NCBI GenBank assembly: GCA_003220225.1
Contig: QHRU01000056.1
Coordinates: forward strand, 45,154 to 109,153
DNA from: Candidatus Rokuibacteriota bacterium
GTDB lineage: Bacteria; Methylomirabilota; Methylomirabilia; Rokubacteriales; CSP1-6
DNA: 64,000 nucleotides
Direction of reading: 5' to 3'
Made by a program: the position numbers and the translations under genes. A model generated the notes under the pieces. That model searched no databases, was not told the origin of the DNA, and was given only the letters and a program-made list of their open reading frames with translations. Positions 27,714-37,604 of this stretch are shown here, one piece after another. The stretch's first letter is position 1. The number at the start of each line of letters is the position of its first letter.

Positions 27714-29189
27714 TCACAGCGCCGTCAGCTCGAAGACGTGGTAGCCCCACGGCGGCAGATCGAGATAGAGGCCGCGCGAGAGCACATCGCCTCCGTCGCG
27801 ATCATAGGTGGCGGCTCCCATCAGATCCTTCAGCTGTACCGTCCGGCCGGCGAGATCCGGGAACGGTAGACGGACGTAGCACTGGCTCTGCGTGCCGGCG
27901 TAGTTGACGGCCACGAGGAGACGCTGGCCATCGTGTCCGTGCCAGCACCAGGCGATGAAGCAGTCGGAGGTCCAGTTGCCGTCCCACGCGGGCGTGCACG
28001 GGACCAGGCAGCACTGCCCATCCCGAACGCTCGGTCGTTCGAGCACCGTCAAGAGACCCTCGTAGAACTGCTGCAGCGCCGCGTCGACGGGCTCGCGCGG
28101 AGCGCGAACCAGATGCGGCGAGATGCGCGTGCGGCGGCCCTCGAGCTGCCCCTGGTGGAAGAACCGCAGGCCCGGCGACAGGTACGTCACGATGGCCGCC
28201 GCCTCCTGCATCCCCGACGCGAACGTCGCCGCGGCTCTGGGCTCGTCGTGGTTCTCCATGAAGCGGGCGAGCCGGTTCTGGTAGTCGAGACCCGCCGACA
28301 GGTGCTCGCGCACGGGCCGCGCGTGCCCCTCGCGCAGGCGGTCGTAGAGACGCTTGTCGTACGCGTAGTCGAAGCCTTCCTGCATCATCGTCCACTCGAG
28401 GTCCCAGTACACCTCGGCCATGAAGCAAAAGCCCGACACGTCCTTCCTGACCCGCTGGACCGCCCGCGCCCAGAACGGCACCGGCCGGCGCCCCCACGTG
28501 CGCTCGAAGACGTCTGGCAGGACAAGCATCGCCATGTCGCACCGCACGCCGTCACACTGGCCGGCGATCTTCAGCAGCTCGCCGATCATCGCCTCCTGCG
28601 TCTGCGGATTCGCGTAGTCGAGCTGCAGCGTGTCTGGCCAGCCGTGGAAGTACGGATCGCGCCCGTGCGCCAGCAGGAGGTCACCCTGTGCCCGCCTGAC
28701 CCACGTGTAATTGTGCGGCGCACGCGTCCGATCGAGCTCGCTGCCGGCGACGTAGTATTCGGGATGCTCCTCGACCCAGGGGTGATCCAGCCCCGTGTGA
28801 TTCGGGACGAAATCGAGCATCAGGTTGAGCCCGCGCGCCCGCAGCCGCCGGCGGATGCGCGCGAGCGCCGGGGCGCCGCCGAGCGCCGGGTGCACCGTGT
28901 AGCCCGTGATCGCGAACCCGGAGCCGGCGATGTCCTCTTCACGCAGGTCGGGCAGCGTCTCCTCGAACTCGTGGCGCCATCCGGGATGCGCGCGCGATAT
29001 GCGCTCACCCGCGGACCCCGTGCGCCACACGCTCAAGAGCCACACCCAGTCGAAGCCGAGCGCGGCGATGCGATCGAGCTCCGCGTCGGAGATATCGTCG
29101 AGCGTGGCGGCCCGCCCCAGCGTTGCCGACAGCTCGGTCAGCAGCGCGCGCGTGTTGATCTGGTAGAGCGAGGTGTAGGCGGGGGACAT
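27714..29189 (-). CDS. GH13 alpha-amylase-family enzyme
   Basis: 491 residues from ATG 29189, preceded by an excellent AGGAGGTC ribosome site. The (beta/alpha)8 catalytic residues are visible: nucleophile Asp218 in GVRCDMAM, acid Glu259 in FMAEVYWD, and transition-state Asp315 in ENHDEPR, plus the region I motif DFVPNHTG. No signal peptide, so it is cytoplasmic. The product class cannot be fixed (amylase, sucrose phosphorylase-like or trehalose-related). It starts one base after the glucosidase stop, so both probably act on a shared intracellular or storage glucan or trehalose-type sugar. Confidence 0.9.
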   Translation of the reverse strand: MSPAYTSLYQINTRALLTELSATLGRAATLDDISDAELDRIAALGFDWVWLLSVWRTGSAGERISRAHPGWRHEFEETLPDLREEDIAGSGFAITGYTVHPALGGAPALARIRRRLRARGLNLMLDFVPNHTGLDHPWVEEHPEYYVAGSELDRTRAPHNYTWVRRAQGDLLLAHGRDPYFHGWPDTLQLDYANPQTQEAMIGELLKIAGQCDGVRCDMAMLVLPDVFERTWGRRPVPFWARAVQRVRKDVSGFCFMAEVYWDLEWTMMQEGFDYAYDKRLYDRLREGHARPVREHLSAGLDYQNRLARFMENHDEPRAAATFASGMQEAAAIVTYLSPGLRFFHQGQLEGRRTRISPHLVRAPREPVDAALQQFYEGLLTVLERPSVRDGQCCLVPCTPAWDGNWTSDCFIAWCWHGHDGQRLLVAVNYAGTQSQCYVRLPFPDLAGRTVQLKDLMGAATYDRDGGDVLSRGLYLDLPPWGYHVFELTAL

Positions 29190-29190
29190 G

Positions 29191-31941
29191 TCAGGACCTC
29201 CTGCCGCGCGTCGAGGCGGCGGTCGGCGGCGCCTGGTGCGCCGTCTCGCCGACAAGGCTCTTGCCGCGCTCCAGCATCTGCTCGGGCGTCCTGGTCGCGA
29301 ACAGGTGCATGGCGAGCGCGACGACACCGGTCCAGCCGGTCTGATGGCTCGCGCCGAGACCGGCGCCGTTGTCGCCGTGGAAGTATTCGTAGAACAGGAT
29401 GAGATCGCGCCAGTGCGGGTCTTCCTGGAATTTCCGGGTCGCCCCGTATACGGGCCGTCGGCCGCTCGCGTCGCGCAGGAAGAGGTTGCCCAGTCGACGG
29501 GAGATCTCTGCGGCAACCCCGTGGAGCGTCATCTGCCGGCCGGAGCCGGTGGGACACTCGATGGTGAAGCGGTCGCCGTAGTACAGGTAGTACTGCAGCA
29601 AGGCTCGGACGATCAACATGTTCACGGGCATCCAGATCGGTCCCCGCCAGTTCGAATTCCCGCCGAACATCCCCGTGTCGGATTCCGCCGGCAGATAGGA
29701 CACGCGGTATTCCTGACCTCCCGCGCGAAAGACAAACGGATGCTCCGCGTGGTAGCGGGAGAGGGAGCGGATGCCATAGGGGCTCAGAAACTCCTTCTCG
29801 TCGAGCATCGTCGCCAGCACGCGCCGGAGATTACGCTCGTTGAGAACCGCGGCGAGCCGCCGGCCGCCGTGGCCGAGCTCGCCTGGGTTGTGGATGAAGG
29901 CCGTCAGCTCCGGGCGCTTTGTGAGGAAGTCGCGCATTCGCTCGCGCAGCGGCGGGTACTTCTCCATGAGTTTCCCGTCGAACTCGGTCACCGCGCACAG
30001 CGGGAGCAGCCCGACCATGGAGCGCACCTTCAGGCGCTGAGCGCTGCCGTCCGGCAGCCGCAGGACGTCGTAGAAGAACCCGTCCTCCTCGTCCCACATC
30101 CCGACGTTCTGGCCGGCGTGCATCATGGCCGAGCCGATCCAGAGGAAGTGCTCGGCGAACTTGAGGGCCAGATCCACGTAGCCCGGCCGCTCCATCGCCA
30201 GCTCGCCGGTGATCTCGAGCATGTTCTGACAGAAGAGCGCCATCCAGGCGGTGCCGTCCGCCTGCTCCAGGTACCCGCCGGTCGGCAGCGGCGCGCTGCG
30301 ATCGAAGACGCCGATGTTGTCGAGTCCGAGGAAGCCGCCCTCGAAGGCGTTGTTGCCTGCGCGATCCTTGCGGTTCACCCACCAGGTGAAGTTCAGCAGG
30401 AGCTTGTGGAACGCGCGCTCGAGCCAGTCGAGGTCGCCGCGCCCGTGCCGGGCCTTCTCCAGCCGGTAGGTGTAGATGGTGGACCAGGCATGCACAGGAG
30501 GGTTCACGTCTCCGAAGTTCCACTCGTAGGCGGGGAGCTGGCCGCTCGGGTGCAGGTAACTCTCGTGGAGCATGAGGTCGAGCTGCTGCTTGCCGAAGTT
30601 CTCGTCGACCAGACTCAGGGCAAGGACGTGGAAGGCCAGGTCCCAGGCCGCGTACCAGGGATACTCCCACTTGTCGGGCATCGACAGGATGTGGGCATTG
30701 TGCATGTGGTGCCAGTGGCCGTTGCGGGGGGCTTGCCGCCGCTGGCTGAAGGGGTCGGCGCCGTGCTCCGAGAGCCACCGATCGACGTCGTAGTGGTAGA
30801 ACTGCTTGGACCACAGCATGCCGGCGAGCGCCTGGCGCATCACGTTGGCGGCATCCTTGTCTAATGAGGACGGGACGACGGAGGCGTAGAACTCGTCGGC
30901 CTCCAATCGGCACGCCTGCATCACGCCGTCGAAGGCGTCGCCGAAGGCGGCGCCGACGCCGTTCGTGACCGGTGCCGCGTCCGTGAGCCGCAGGCGCACG
31001 GTCCGGGATCCGCCGGCGGGCACCTCGAACGTGTAGTACAAAGAGGCCTTCGTGCCCGTCTTCTCCGGGTTCACGGACGCTTCCCGGCCGTGGACCACGT
31101 AGTCGTTGATCCCATCCTTGACATAGGGCGTGCGGCTGGGCACGCCGACGAGGCGCCGGGTATTGGTCTCGTTCTCGGTGAAGAGCAGCGAGGCCGCGCC
31201 CTCGGCGTAGAGGACCCGTTCGCCGAGGTCGGGGTGGGACGCCGTGATCGCGCTGCCGGCGGGGCCGGCGGCGGCCTGCCGCAGCGCCGGGCGCGGCGCG
31301 GCGTCGCCCCACGACCACGTGTTACGGAACCAGAGGGTGGGGAGCGCGTGCAGCGTGGCTGGCTCCGGACCGCGGTTGTCCACGGTGAGCTGGACGAGGA
31401 TGTCCTCGGGCGACGCCTTGGCGTACTCGACGAACACGTCGAAGTAGCGGTTGTCGTCGAACACGCCCGTGTCGATCAGCTCGTACTCGAACTCGTGCTT
31501 GCCGCGGTGGCGGTTGGTGTCGACGAGATCGCTGTAGGGGTAGGGCGGCTGCGGGTACTTGTACAGGTACTTCATGTACGAGTGGGTCGGTGTCGAGTCG
31601 AGATAGAAGTAGTACTCCTTGACGTCCTCGCCGTGGTTGCCCTCGCTGTTGTTCAGGCCGAACAGGCGCTCCTTGAGGATGGGGTCGCGGCCGTTCCAGA
31701 GCGCCAGCGCGAAGCAGAGGCGCTGCTGATCGTCCGAGATGCCCGCCAGGCCGTCTTCGCCCCAGCGATACGCGCGCGAGCGTGCCTGGTCGTGCGTGAA
31801 GTAGTTCCAGGCATCGCCGCCCTCACTGTAGTCCTCACGGACCGTTCCCCACTGGCGCTCCGAGAGGTACGGTCCCCACTTCCGCCACGCGGCGCTCTTG
31901 CTGACGCGCGCCTCCGTGAGACGAGCCCGTTCGGCATCCAT
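29191..31941 (-). CDS. GH63-like glucosidase (MGH1 family)
   Basis: About 916 residues from ATG 31941, which has AAGGAGGAACGCGCG just upstream. It starts with WRKWGPYLSERQWGTVREDY, typical of bacterial glucosidases related to mannosyl-oligosaccharide glucosidase. An (alpha/alpha)6-barrel C-terminal half includes KWEYPWYAAWDLAFHVLAL and GPIWMPVNMLIVRALLQY. No signal peptide follows this start. The frame is open for another 193 codons upstream (separate entry). It pairs with the amylase-family gene downstream. Substrate is probably a glucosylglycerate, trehalose-like or glucan sugar; this is inference. Confidence 0.85.
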   Translation of the reverse strand: MDAERARLTEARVSKSAAWRKWGPYLSERQWGTVREDYSEGGDAWNYFTHDQARSRAYRWGEDGLAGISDDQQRLCFALALWNGRDPILKERLFGLNNSEGNHGEDVKEYYFYLDSTPTHSYMKYLYKYPQPPYPYSDLVDTNRHRGKHEFEYELIDTGVFDDNRYFDVFVEYAKASPEDILVQLTVDNRGPEPATLHALPTLWFRNTWSWGDAAPRPALRQAAAGPAGSAITASHPDLGERVLYAEGAASLLFTENETNTRRLVGVPSRTPYVKDGINDYVVHGREASVNPEKTGTKASLYYTFEVPAGGSRTVRLRLTDAAPVTNGVGAAFGDAFDGVMQACRLEADEFYASVVPSSLDKDAANVMRQALAGMLWSKQFYHYDVDRWLSEHGADPFSQRRQAPRNGHWHHMHNAHILSMPDKWEYPWYAAWDLAFHVLALSLVDENFGKQQLDLMLHESYLHPSGQLPAYEWNFGDVNPPVHAWSTIYTYRLEKARHGRGDLDWLERAFHKLLLNFTWWVNRKDRAGNNAFEGGFLGLDNIGVFDRSAPLPTGGYLEQADGTAWMALFCQNMLEITGELAMERPGYVDLALKFAEHFLWIGSAMMHAGQNVGMWDEEDGFFYDVLRLPDGSAQRLKVRSMVGLLPLCAVTEFDGKLMEKYPPLRERMRDFLTKRPELTAFIHNPGELGHGGRRLAAVLNERNLRRVLATMLDEKEFLSPYGIRSLSRYHAEHPFVFRAGGQEYRVSYLPAESDTGMFGGNSNWRGPIWMPVNMLIVRALLQYYLYYGDRFTIECPTGSGRQMTLHGVAAEISRRLGNLFLRDASGRRPVYGATRKFQEDPHWRDLILFYEYFHGDNGAGLGASHQTGWTGVVALAMHLFATRTPEQMLERGKSLVGETAHQAPPTAASTRGRRS

Positions 31942-32520
31942 CGCGCGTTCCTCCTTGTCTTGACACGCCCCGCGCTCTTCATACGCCCCCGGGGGCATGC
32001 TGGCCATCGGACGTTCGTCGTATGGCCAGGGCGTTTTATCGTGACCTGCGCCGCGCCAGACTTTCGTGAGGCCCCGGGCGATGGTGTACGGCGTGACGAT
32101 CAGGACAGGCCCCACGACGATCGCGGCACCGAAGTGCGCGACGCCGAGGATCAGCCACTGGGAGACCGCGTCGAAGAGGATGCCCATGAGCACGAGGTTC
32201 GTCACGCTCGCCACGCCCGACGTCGCGAGCTCGCGCCGGGCGCCGCGGTGCAACGCGAGGCCCTCGAGATACGGCGGCCGACCGGCGCGCGCGTCGCCGA
32301 GACCGCTCCGGATGCCGAGGATGATGGCGAACAGGGGCTGGAAGACGAAGCGCAGTCGCCCGGGGCCCGTGAGCCGCGCGGGGATGTTCTGGAAGAAGGC
32401 GCGCGAGAACAGATAGATCCCGCCCCGATCGTACGCGTCACGCAGCGCGCCCGGTGCCGAGATCGCGAGGACGACGAGCGTCAGCCCGGCGAGCGCGAGC
32501 GTCGTCCATCGACGGTGCAC
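31942..32520 (-). other. Membrane-protein segment continuous in frame with the glucosidase gene
   Basis: From GTG 32520 the frame encodes about 193 residues. There is an N-terminal helix (LALAGLTLVVLAISAPGAL), a conserved-looking GGIYLFSRAFFQNIPARLTG and LGIRSGLGDARAGRPPYL, and two more helices (VASVTNLVLMGILFDAVSQW, VVGPVLIVTPYTIARGL). It then passes into the glucosidase without a stop. It looks like an independent small membrane protein. Either its stop was lost, giving a possible 1109-residue fusion, or translation of the glucosidase restarts at the strong ribosome site before 31941. Confidence 0.5.
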
Positions 32521-32554
32521 GGCGGACGTCTTGGCACGGCGCCGTCCACGGCGA

Positions 32555-34234
32555 TCAATGCATCAGGGCGACGATCACCGGGCCCCAGGCCGTCAACAAG
32601 ATATTGCCGAGCGCGTAGGGAACGGTGTAGCCGAGCGCCGGCAGCTTGCTCTGCGACTCCTCCTGCAGCGCGCGAAGGGCAGCCGTGACGGTGCCCGCTC
32701 CGGAGCAGGCCCCCAGAAGGATGAGCGGATTCATCTTCAGCACGTACCGGCCGAAGACGATCGCCAGCACGTGGGGGAGGGTGGCGACGAGGAGCCCGAC
32801 GAAGATCAAGCTCGGCCCGGATTTCTGAAGCCCGGACACGAAGCTCGGTCCCGCGCCGAGACCCACCACGCCGATGAAGACGGTCAGGCCGACCGTATCG
32901 AACACCCACATGGCGGGCTCCGGAATCCGGCCGAACGTCGGGCGCAGGGCGCGCAGCCAGCCGAACACCAGACCCATGATCAGTGCGCCGCCGCTGGCGG
33001 TGAGCGTGATCGGCAACCCGCCGATCGTCACCGAGAGCAGGCCGACCAGCCCACCGAGAAAGATGCCGAGGCCGACGAAAATCATGTCGGTGGTGACCGT
33101 CGGCCGGTCGGCGTAGCCGAGAGCCTTCGCGGCCCGCTCGACGTCGGGCTTGGCACCGATGAGGTTCAACACGTCGCCACGGTCGACGCGCGTCTGCCGG
33201 GTGTACGGCATCGGCTCGCCGAGCCGCACGATCTTCCGGAGAAACACTCCGTGCGCCGCCTCGATCTGCGCCAGCTCCGCGAGGCTCGTGCCGACCAGCG
33301 CCTTGTTCGTGATCACGACGTCCAGGACCTCCGCGGGAAAGTCGAGGAGGGCCTTGTCGTTCACCTCGGGCCCGATCGTGGTGCCGCGCGCCAACGCCTC
33401 GGCGTGCGTCATCACCGCGATCACGTCCTCCTTCTGGATGATCGTGTCGGGGGTGGTCTCGATGATCTCTCCCGCGCGCCGGATGCGCGAAATAAACACG
33501 CGCACATCGGTGGGCAGGGCCTCGATCTCTGCAACGGTCCGGTTGACGAGCCGTTCGTTGGTCACCCGGTAGGCGCGCACGGCGAAATGCTGAAAGGCCG
33601 ACTGCACGCCCGGCTCGTGCTCCTCGCCGCCCGCGATCTGCGCCTGCAGCTTCCGCGCCTCCTCTTTGAGATTCACCCTCATCAGCCTCGGCCCGACGTT
33701 CGGCAGGAACCACACGATGAACGCGGTGCCGATCAGGTACGTCACCGCGTACGCGACGGGGATGTTGTTCACCAGCGCGGCCTTCTCGGCGGCGGGCAGG
33801 TCGAGGCGATTGATGGCATCGGCGGCGGTGCCGATGACGGTGGATTCGGTGAAGGCTCCCGCCAGCAGCCCGGCCGCCGTGCCCATGTCGTAGACGAGGA
33901 GCCTGGCGGCCGCGAAGGCGCTCAACAGGCAACTGACGCACAGGACGACCGTGACGGCCAGCTGAGGCAGCGCGTCCTTCCTCAACCCCCGGAAGAACTG
34001 GGGGCCGACCTTGTAGCCGGTGGTGAAGAGGAACAGGTCGAAGAACACGTTCTTCACGACGGCGGGCACCTCGATGTCGAGCTGTCCGACGAGCACGCCC
34101 GCCAGCAGCGTGCCCACGACGGTCCCGAGACTGAACGAGCCGAACCGAAGCCGGCCGATGAAGAACCCCAGCGCCAGGGTCACGAAGATCGCGAGCTCCT
34201 GGTGGTCTCGGAGGGCCCCGACGAAGGAGTCCAT
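32555..34234 (-). CDS. AspT-type aspartate:alanine exchanger (copy 1)
   Basis: 559 residues from ATG 34234 (AGGAGACCGG upstream). Two hydrophobic AspT/YidE halves, each of about five helices, flank a cytoplasmic region with two RCK_C (TrkA-C) domains (about 215-380; TIGPEVNDKALLDFPAEV, RVDRGDVLNLIGAKPD). The repeated GPxF half signatures are visible (GPQFFRGLRKDALPQ and GPSFVSGLQKSGPS). Family members exchange dicarboxylic acids for their decarboxylation products. It follows the aspartate decarboxylase gene by ten bases, which makes an aspartate/alanine antiport role likely. Confidence 0.9.
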   Translation of the reverse strand: MDSFVGALRDHQELAIFVTLALGFFIGRLRFGSFSLGTVVGTLLAGVLVGQLDIEVPAVVKNVFFDLFLFTTGYKVGPQFFRGLRKDALPQLAVTVVLCVSCLLSAFAAARLLVYDMGTAAGLLAGAFTESTVIGTAADAINRLDLPAAEKAALVNNIPVAYAVTYLIGTAFIVWFLPNVGPRLMRVNLKEEARKLQAQIAGGEEHEPGVQSAFQHFAVRAYRVTNERLVNRTVAEIEALPTDVRVFISRIRRAGEIIETTPDTIIQKEDVIAVMTHAEALARGTTIGPEVNDKALLDFPAEVLDVVITNKALVGTSLAELAQIEAAHGVFLRKIVRLGEPMPYTRQTRVDRGDVLNLIGAKPDVERAAKALGYADRPTVTTDMIFVGLGIFLGGLVGLLSVTIGGLPITLTASGGALIMGLVFGWLRALRPTFGRIPEPAMWVFDTVGLTVFIGVVGLGAGPSFVSGLQKSGPSLIFVGLLVATLPHVLAIVFGRYVLKMNPLILLGACSGAGTVTAALRALQEESQSKLPALGYTVPYALGNILLTAWGPVIVALMH

Positions 34235-34244
34235 GGCCGGTCTC

Positions 34245-35858
34245 CTATGTCTTCGCGGCGCGCTTGCTGGCCTCGAAGGCGTCCCGGTAGCCGCGGGCGA
34301 TGGAACGGACGCCGCGCCCGATGTCGTCGTAGACATCGTCGTCCAGATTGGCGAGCGACACGCGGAGCGACCAATCGGGCGCCTCGAAGCCGCCGCCGTT
34401 CAGGAGCACGATGCCGTGGTTCTCGGCCAGGCAGAAGGCGAGGTCGAGGGGATGGACGTTCTTCTTGAGATACTCGACGGCGTCCTCACCGATGTTCTTG
34501 CGGGCCCAGAACTCGAAGTCGATCAGGCCGTAGTAGGCGTCGTACAGCGGGTTCGGCGTGACCGCCAGCCCCAGCCCGTCGATCATGGCGCGCGCGCGCC
34601 GGTGGACGATCTCCATGCACGCCTTCTGGTACCGCTTGTCGGCGTCCATCAGCTCGGCGAGCGAAAACAGGCTCATCATGACCTGCTGGGGCAGCGAGAG
34701 CCCGGCGGTGTGGTTGAGCGCCACATCGCGGCTGTCGGCGACGATCCGGTCGATGAACTTGACCCGGCGAGGCTCCAGGGTCAGCGCGCCATAGCGCTTG
34801 TCGAGCGCCTTCAGGTCTGCCTCCGGGAGCTTCGCGATCATCCTGTCGAAGATGTTGTCCTGGTGGATGGCGATCACGCCGAGTCGCCAGCCCGTGCACC
34901 CGAAGTATTTCGAGTAGGAGTAGACGCCGATCGTGTTGTGCGGCAGCTCGCCCATCAGCGAGCGGAAACCCGGGACGAACGTTCCGTACACGTCGTCGGT
35001 GAGCAGCATCAGGTCGCGCCGGCTCGTCTTCACCACGCCGGCGATCTTGCCGATCGTCTCGTTGCTGAGCGCCACGCCGGTGGGATTGCCCGGATTGACG
35101 ATGAAGAAGGCTTTGATCCGGGGGTCCTCCAGCTTCTTGAGCTCGATGTCCGTGAACTGGAAGCGGTTCTCCTGCGGCGCGCGGATGGTGACCACGTTCA
35201 GGGCGTAGTCCTCCAGATGGGTCATCTCGATGTAGGGCGTGAAGATCGGCGTGCCGAGCGCGATGGTGTCGCCGGGATGGAGCAAGCGGTTGGCCTTCAG
35301 CGACTTGAAGATGTAGCACATCGCGGCCGTGCCGCCCTCGACCGCGTAGAGATCGAAGGTGCCGGACGGGCGCGGATTGCCGCACATCGCCCACATCAGG
35401 TACTCCTGCACGATGCGCTCGTTGTGGACCAGCATGCGATCGGGGACCGGATAGTTGTCGCCGATGATCGAGTCGACGAGCTCGTGGACGAACGCATCCG
35501 GCTCGAAGTCGAACGTCTTCACGGCGAAGTCCACCATCGACGCCAGGAAGGCCACGCCCGGCATGTCGGCGTGCTTGACCAGCCACGCTTCCAGACGGCC
35601 CGCGATCCCCCGGGGCTGTGGCATCCCGGCGAGGCCGGCGGGATGCTCCATCACACGCCGGCTCTCGGTGACGGCGAACTGGCCGAGTAGGAAGAAGCCC
35701 TCGCGCGGCGTGGTCGCGATCCAGTTGGGGTTGCCGCGCCCGGCGTTGAGGAACGCCGATTGCGTGGTCTTCGACGTCTTCCTGGCCAGCTTGATCAGCT
35801 CGTCCTTGATCTCGAAGGGACTGAGGGTCTCGAAGCGGCGGAGACTCATGGGGTCCAT
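34245..35858 (-). CDS. aspD: Bifunctional aspartate aminotransferase / aspartate 4-decarboxylase
   Basis: 537 residues from ATG 35858, the usual length of AspD, about 130 more than plain aspartate aminotransferases. The PLP lysine is Lys317 in YSKYFGCTGWRLG. Other fold-type I elements are GRGNPNW, VEGGTAAMCYIFKSL, FFIVNPGNPTG and DDVYGTFVPGF. The C-terminus carries the substrate Arg in DWSLRVSLANL. The enzyme releases CO2 from L-aspartate to give L-alanine, consuming a proton. Lying between two AspT genes, it forms the known aspartate decarboxylation/antiport cycle. Confidence 0.93.
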   Translation of the reverse strand: MDPMSLRRFETLSPFEIKDELIKLARKTSKTTQSAFLNAGRGNPNWIATTPREGFFLLGQFAVTESRRVMEHPAGLAGMPQPRGIAGRLEAWLVKHADMPGVAFLASMVDFAVKTFDFEPDAFVHELVDSIIGDNYPVPDRMLVHNERIVQEYLMWAMCGNPRPSGTFDLYAVEGGTAAMCYIFKSLKANRLLHPGDTIALGTPIFTPYIEMTHLEDYALNVVTIRAPQENRFQFTDIELKKLEDPRIKAFFIVNPGNPTGVALSNETIGKIAGVVKTSRRDLMLLTDDVYGTFVPGFRSLMGELPHNTIGVYSYSKYFGCTGWRLGVIAIHQDNIFDRMIAKLPEADLKALDKRYGALTLEPRRVKFIDRIVADSRDVALNHTAGLSLPQQVMMSLFSLAELMDADKRYQKACMEIVHRRARAMIDGLGLAVTPNPLYDAYYGLIDFEFWARKNIGEDAVEYLKKNVHPLDLAFCLAENHGIVLLNGGGFEAPDWSLRVSLANLDDDVYDDIGRGVRSIARGYRDAFEASKRAAKT

Positions 35859-35884
35859 GGTTGTCCTGATCCTTTCGGGGGCCG

Positions 35885-37576
35885 TCACGACAACAGGATG
35901 ATGATGACCATGCCCCAGATGGTGAGCAGCGTGTTGCCGACGGCGTAGGTGACCGTATAGCCGAGCGCGGGCACCTGACTTCGGGCCTGCTCGCAGACCA
36001 TGCCGAGCGCCGCCGTCGTCGTGCGCGCTCCGGCGCAGGCACCGAGGACGATCGCGGGGTCGAAGCGGAAGACGTACTTGCCGGTGAACATCGCGAGGAC
36101 CAGCGGGAGCGAGGTGGCGACCATGCCCCACAGGAACAGGCTGACGCCCTGCGTCTGCAGGCCCTTGACGAAGCCCGGACCCGCCGAGATGCCGACCACG
36201 GCGATGAAGACGTTGAGGCCGACCGAGTTCATGAACCACACCGTGGACGAGGGAATGCGCCCGAAGAATGGGCGCACCGAGCGCAGCCAGCCGAACACCA
36301 GGCCCGCCATGAGGGCACCACCGGCGGTGGACAGCGTCAACGGCACGCCGCCGACCTTGGTCACGAGAGCGCCGATCAGGGCGCCGAGCGTGATCGCGCC
36401 GCCCATGAAGGCGACGTCGGCGACGTCCGTCGGCCGATCGGCCACGCCCAGGTCCTTGGCGGCGGCCGAGGTGTCCTGCGTGCGGCCGACGAGCGTGAGG
36501 ATGTCGCCGCGATGAATCGTCGTGTTGGGCAGCACGGGAATCGTCGTGGCCGTCGCCCCACGCGTGATCTTGCGCAGGAAGACGCCGCGGGCCGTGGGCC
36601 GCTGGGCCAGCTCCGCGAGCGTCTTGCCGTCGACCGCCTTGCTCGTCACGTAGACGTCGACGCCTTCCACCGGCACGCTCAGCAGCTCGGGGTCCTCGAC
36701 CTCCTTCGCGCCGTCCCCGATCACTCGCACGAGCACCTCGCGCGCGCCGGCGACCGCGATCACGTCGTCCACGCGCAGCACCGTGTCCGCGGTGGCGTCC
36801 TCGATCCTCCCGTTGCGGCGGAGGCGCAGGACGAAGACGCGCGCATCCGGCAGCAGCGCCTCGGCCTCCACGGCCCGAAGCCCCACGACCTTGCCGCTCG
36901 GCTGGACGCGGAAGGCGCGCAGCTCCCAGCGGTGCCAGGCTGAGCCCGCGCCTCCCTGGGCCTGGCCGCCGCCCTGCCGCTCCTCGTACGCCTTGCAGGC
37001 GGCGACGAGATCGATGCCGAGCAGCCTCGGCCCGAGCAGGGCGAGCAGGATCGCCGAGCCGACGGTGCCGAAGATATACGTCACGGCGTAGGCGACTGGC
37101 ATCGCATCGAGCAGACCCTTGGCCTGGTCGGCGGCGAGCCCCAATCGATTGATGGCGTCGGTTGCGAGGCCCATCGAGGCCGAGATCGTCTGCGACCCCG
37201 CGTACAGCCCCGCCGCGTAGCCGAGGTCGTAGCCGACGAGCTTTGTGGCGAGGAGGCAGGCGCCCAGGCAAAACACGCAGACCACCGCCGCGAAGAGCGC
37301 CTGCGGCAGCCCGTCCTTGGCGATGCCGCGGACGAATTGCGGCCCGACGCCGTAGCCCACGGCGAACAGGAACATGAGGAAGAAGACCGACTTGACGTTC
37401 GGCGAGATCGTGATGCCCAGCTGGCCGATCAGCACGGCCGCCAGCAACGTGGAGGTCACCGCCCCCAGGCCGATGCCGCGGAAGGTGAACCTGCCCGCGT
37501 AGTAGCCGATGCCCAGCGCGAGGAAGATGGCGATCTCGGGGTAACTGCGCAGCGTCGCGGCGAACCAGTCGATCAT
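35885..37576 (-). CDS. aspT: AspT-type aspartate:alanine exchanger (copy 2)
   Basis: 563 residues from ATG 37576 (GGAGGGCAAC upstream). It has the same architecture as the copy at 32555-34234: five-helix half, two TrkA-C-like domains (about 215-380), five-helix half, with [15 protein letters not shown] and [14 protein letters not shown]. The two copies are clearly homologous along their whole length but diverged, so the duplication is old or the pair may have different substrates or form a heteromer. It precedes aspD by 26 bases. Confidence 0.92.
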   Translation of the reverse strand: MIDWFAATLRSYPEIAIFLALGIGYYAGRFTFRGIGLGAVTSTLLAAVLIGQLGITISPNVKSVFFLMFLFAVGYGVGPQFVRGIAKDGLPQALFAAVVCVFCLGACLLATKLVGYDLGYAAGLYAGSQTISASMGLATDAINRLGLAADQAKGLLDAMPVAYAVTYIFGTVGSAILLALLGPRLLGIDLVAACKAYEERQGGGQAQGGAGSAWHRWELRAFRVQPSGKVVGLRAVEAEALLPDARVFVLRLRRNGRIEDATADTVLRVDDVIAVAGAREVLVRVIGDGAKEVEDPELLSVPVEGVDVYVTSKAVDGKTLAELAQRPTARGVFLRKITRGATATTIPVLPNTTIHRGDILTLVGRTQDTSAAAKDLGVADRPTDVADVAFMGGAITLGALIGALVTKVGGVPLTLSTAGGALMAGLVFGWLRSVRPFFGRIPSSTVWFMNSVGLNVFIAVVGISAGPGFVKGLQTQGVSLFLWGMVATSLPLVLAMFTGKYVFRFDPAIVLGACAGARTTTAALGMVCEQARSQVPALGYTVTYAVGNTLLTIWGMVIIILLS

Positions 37577-37604
37577 GTTGCCCTCCGGCCGAGCCGATGC
37601 CCGT

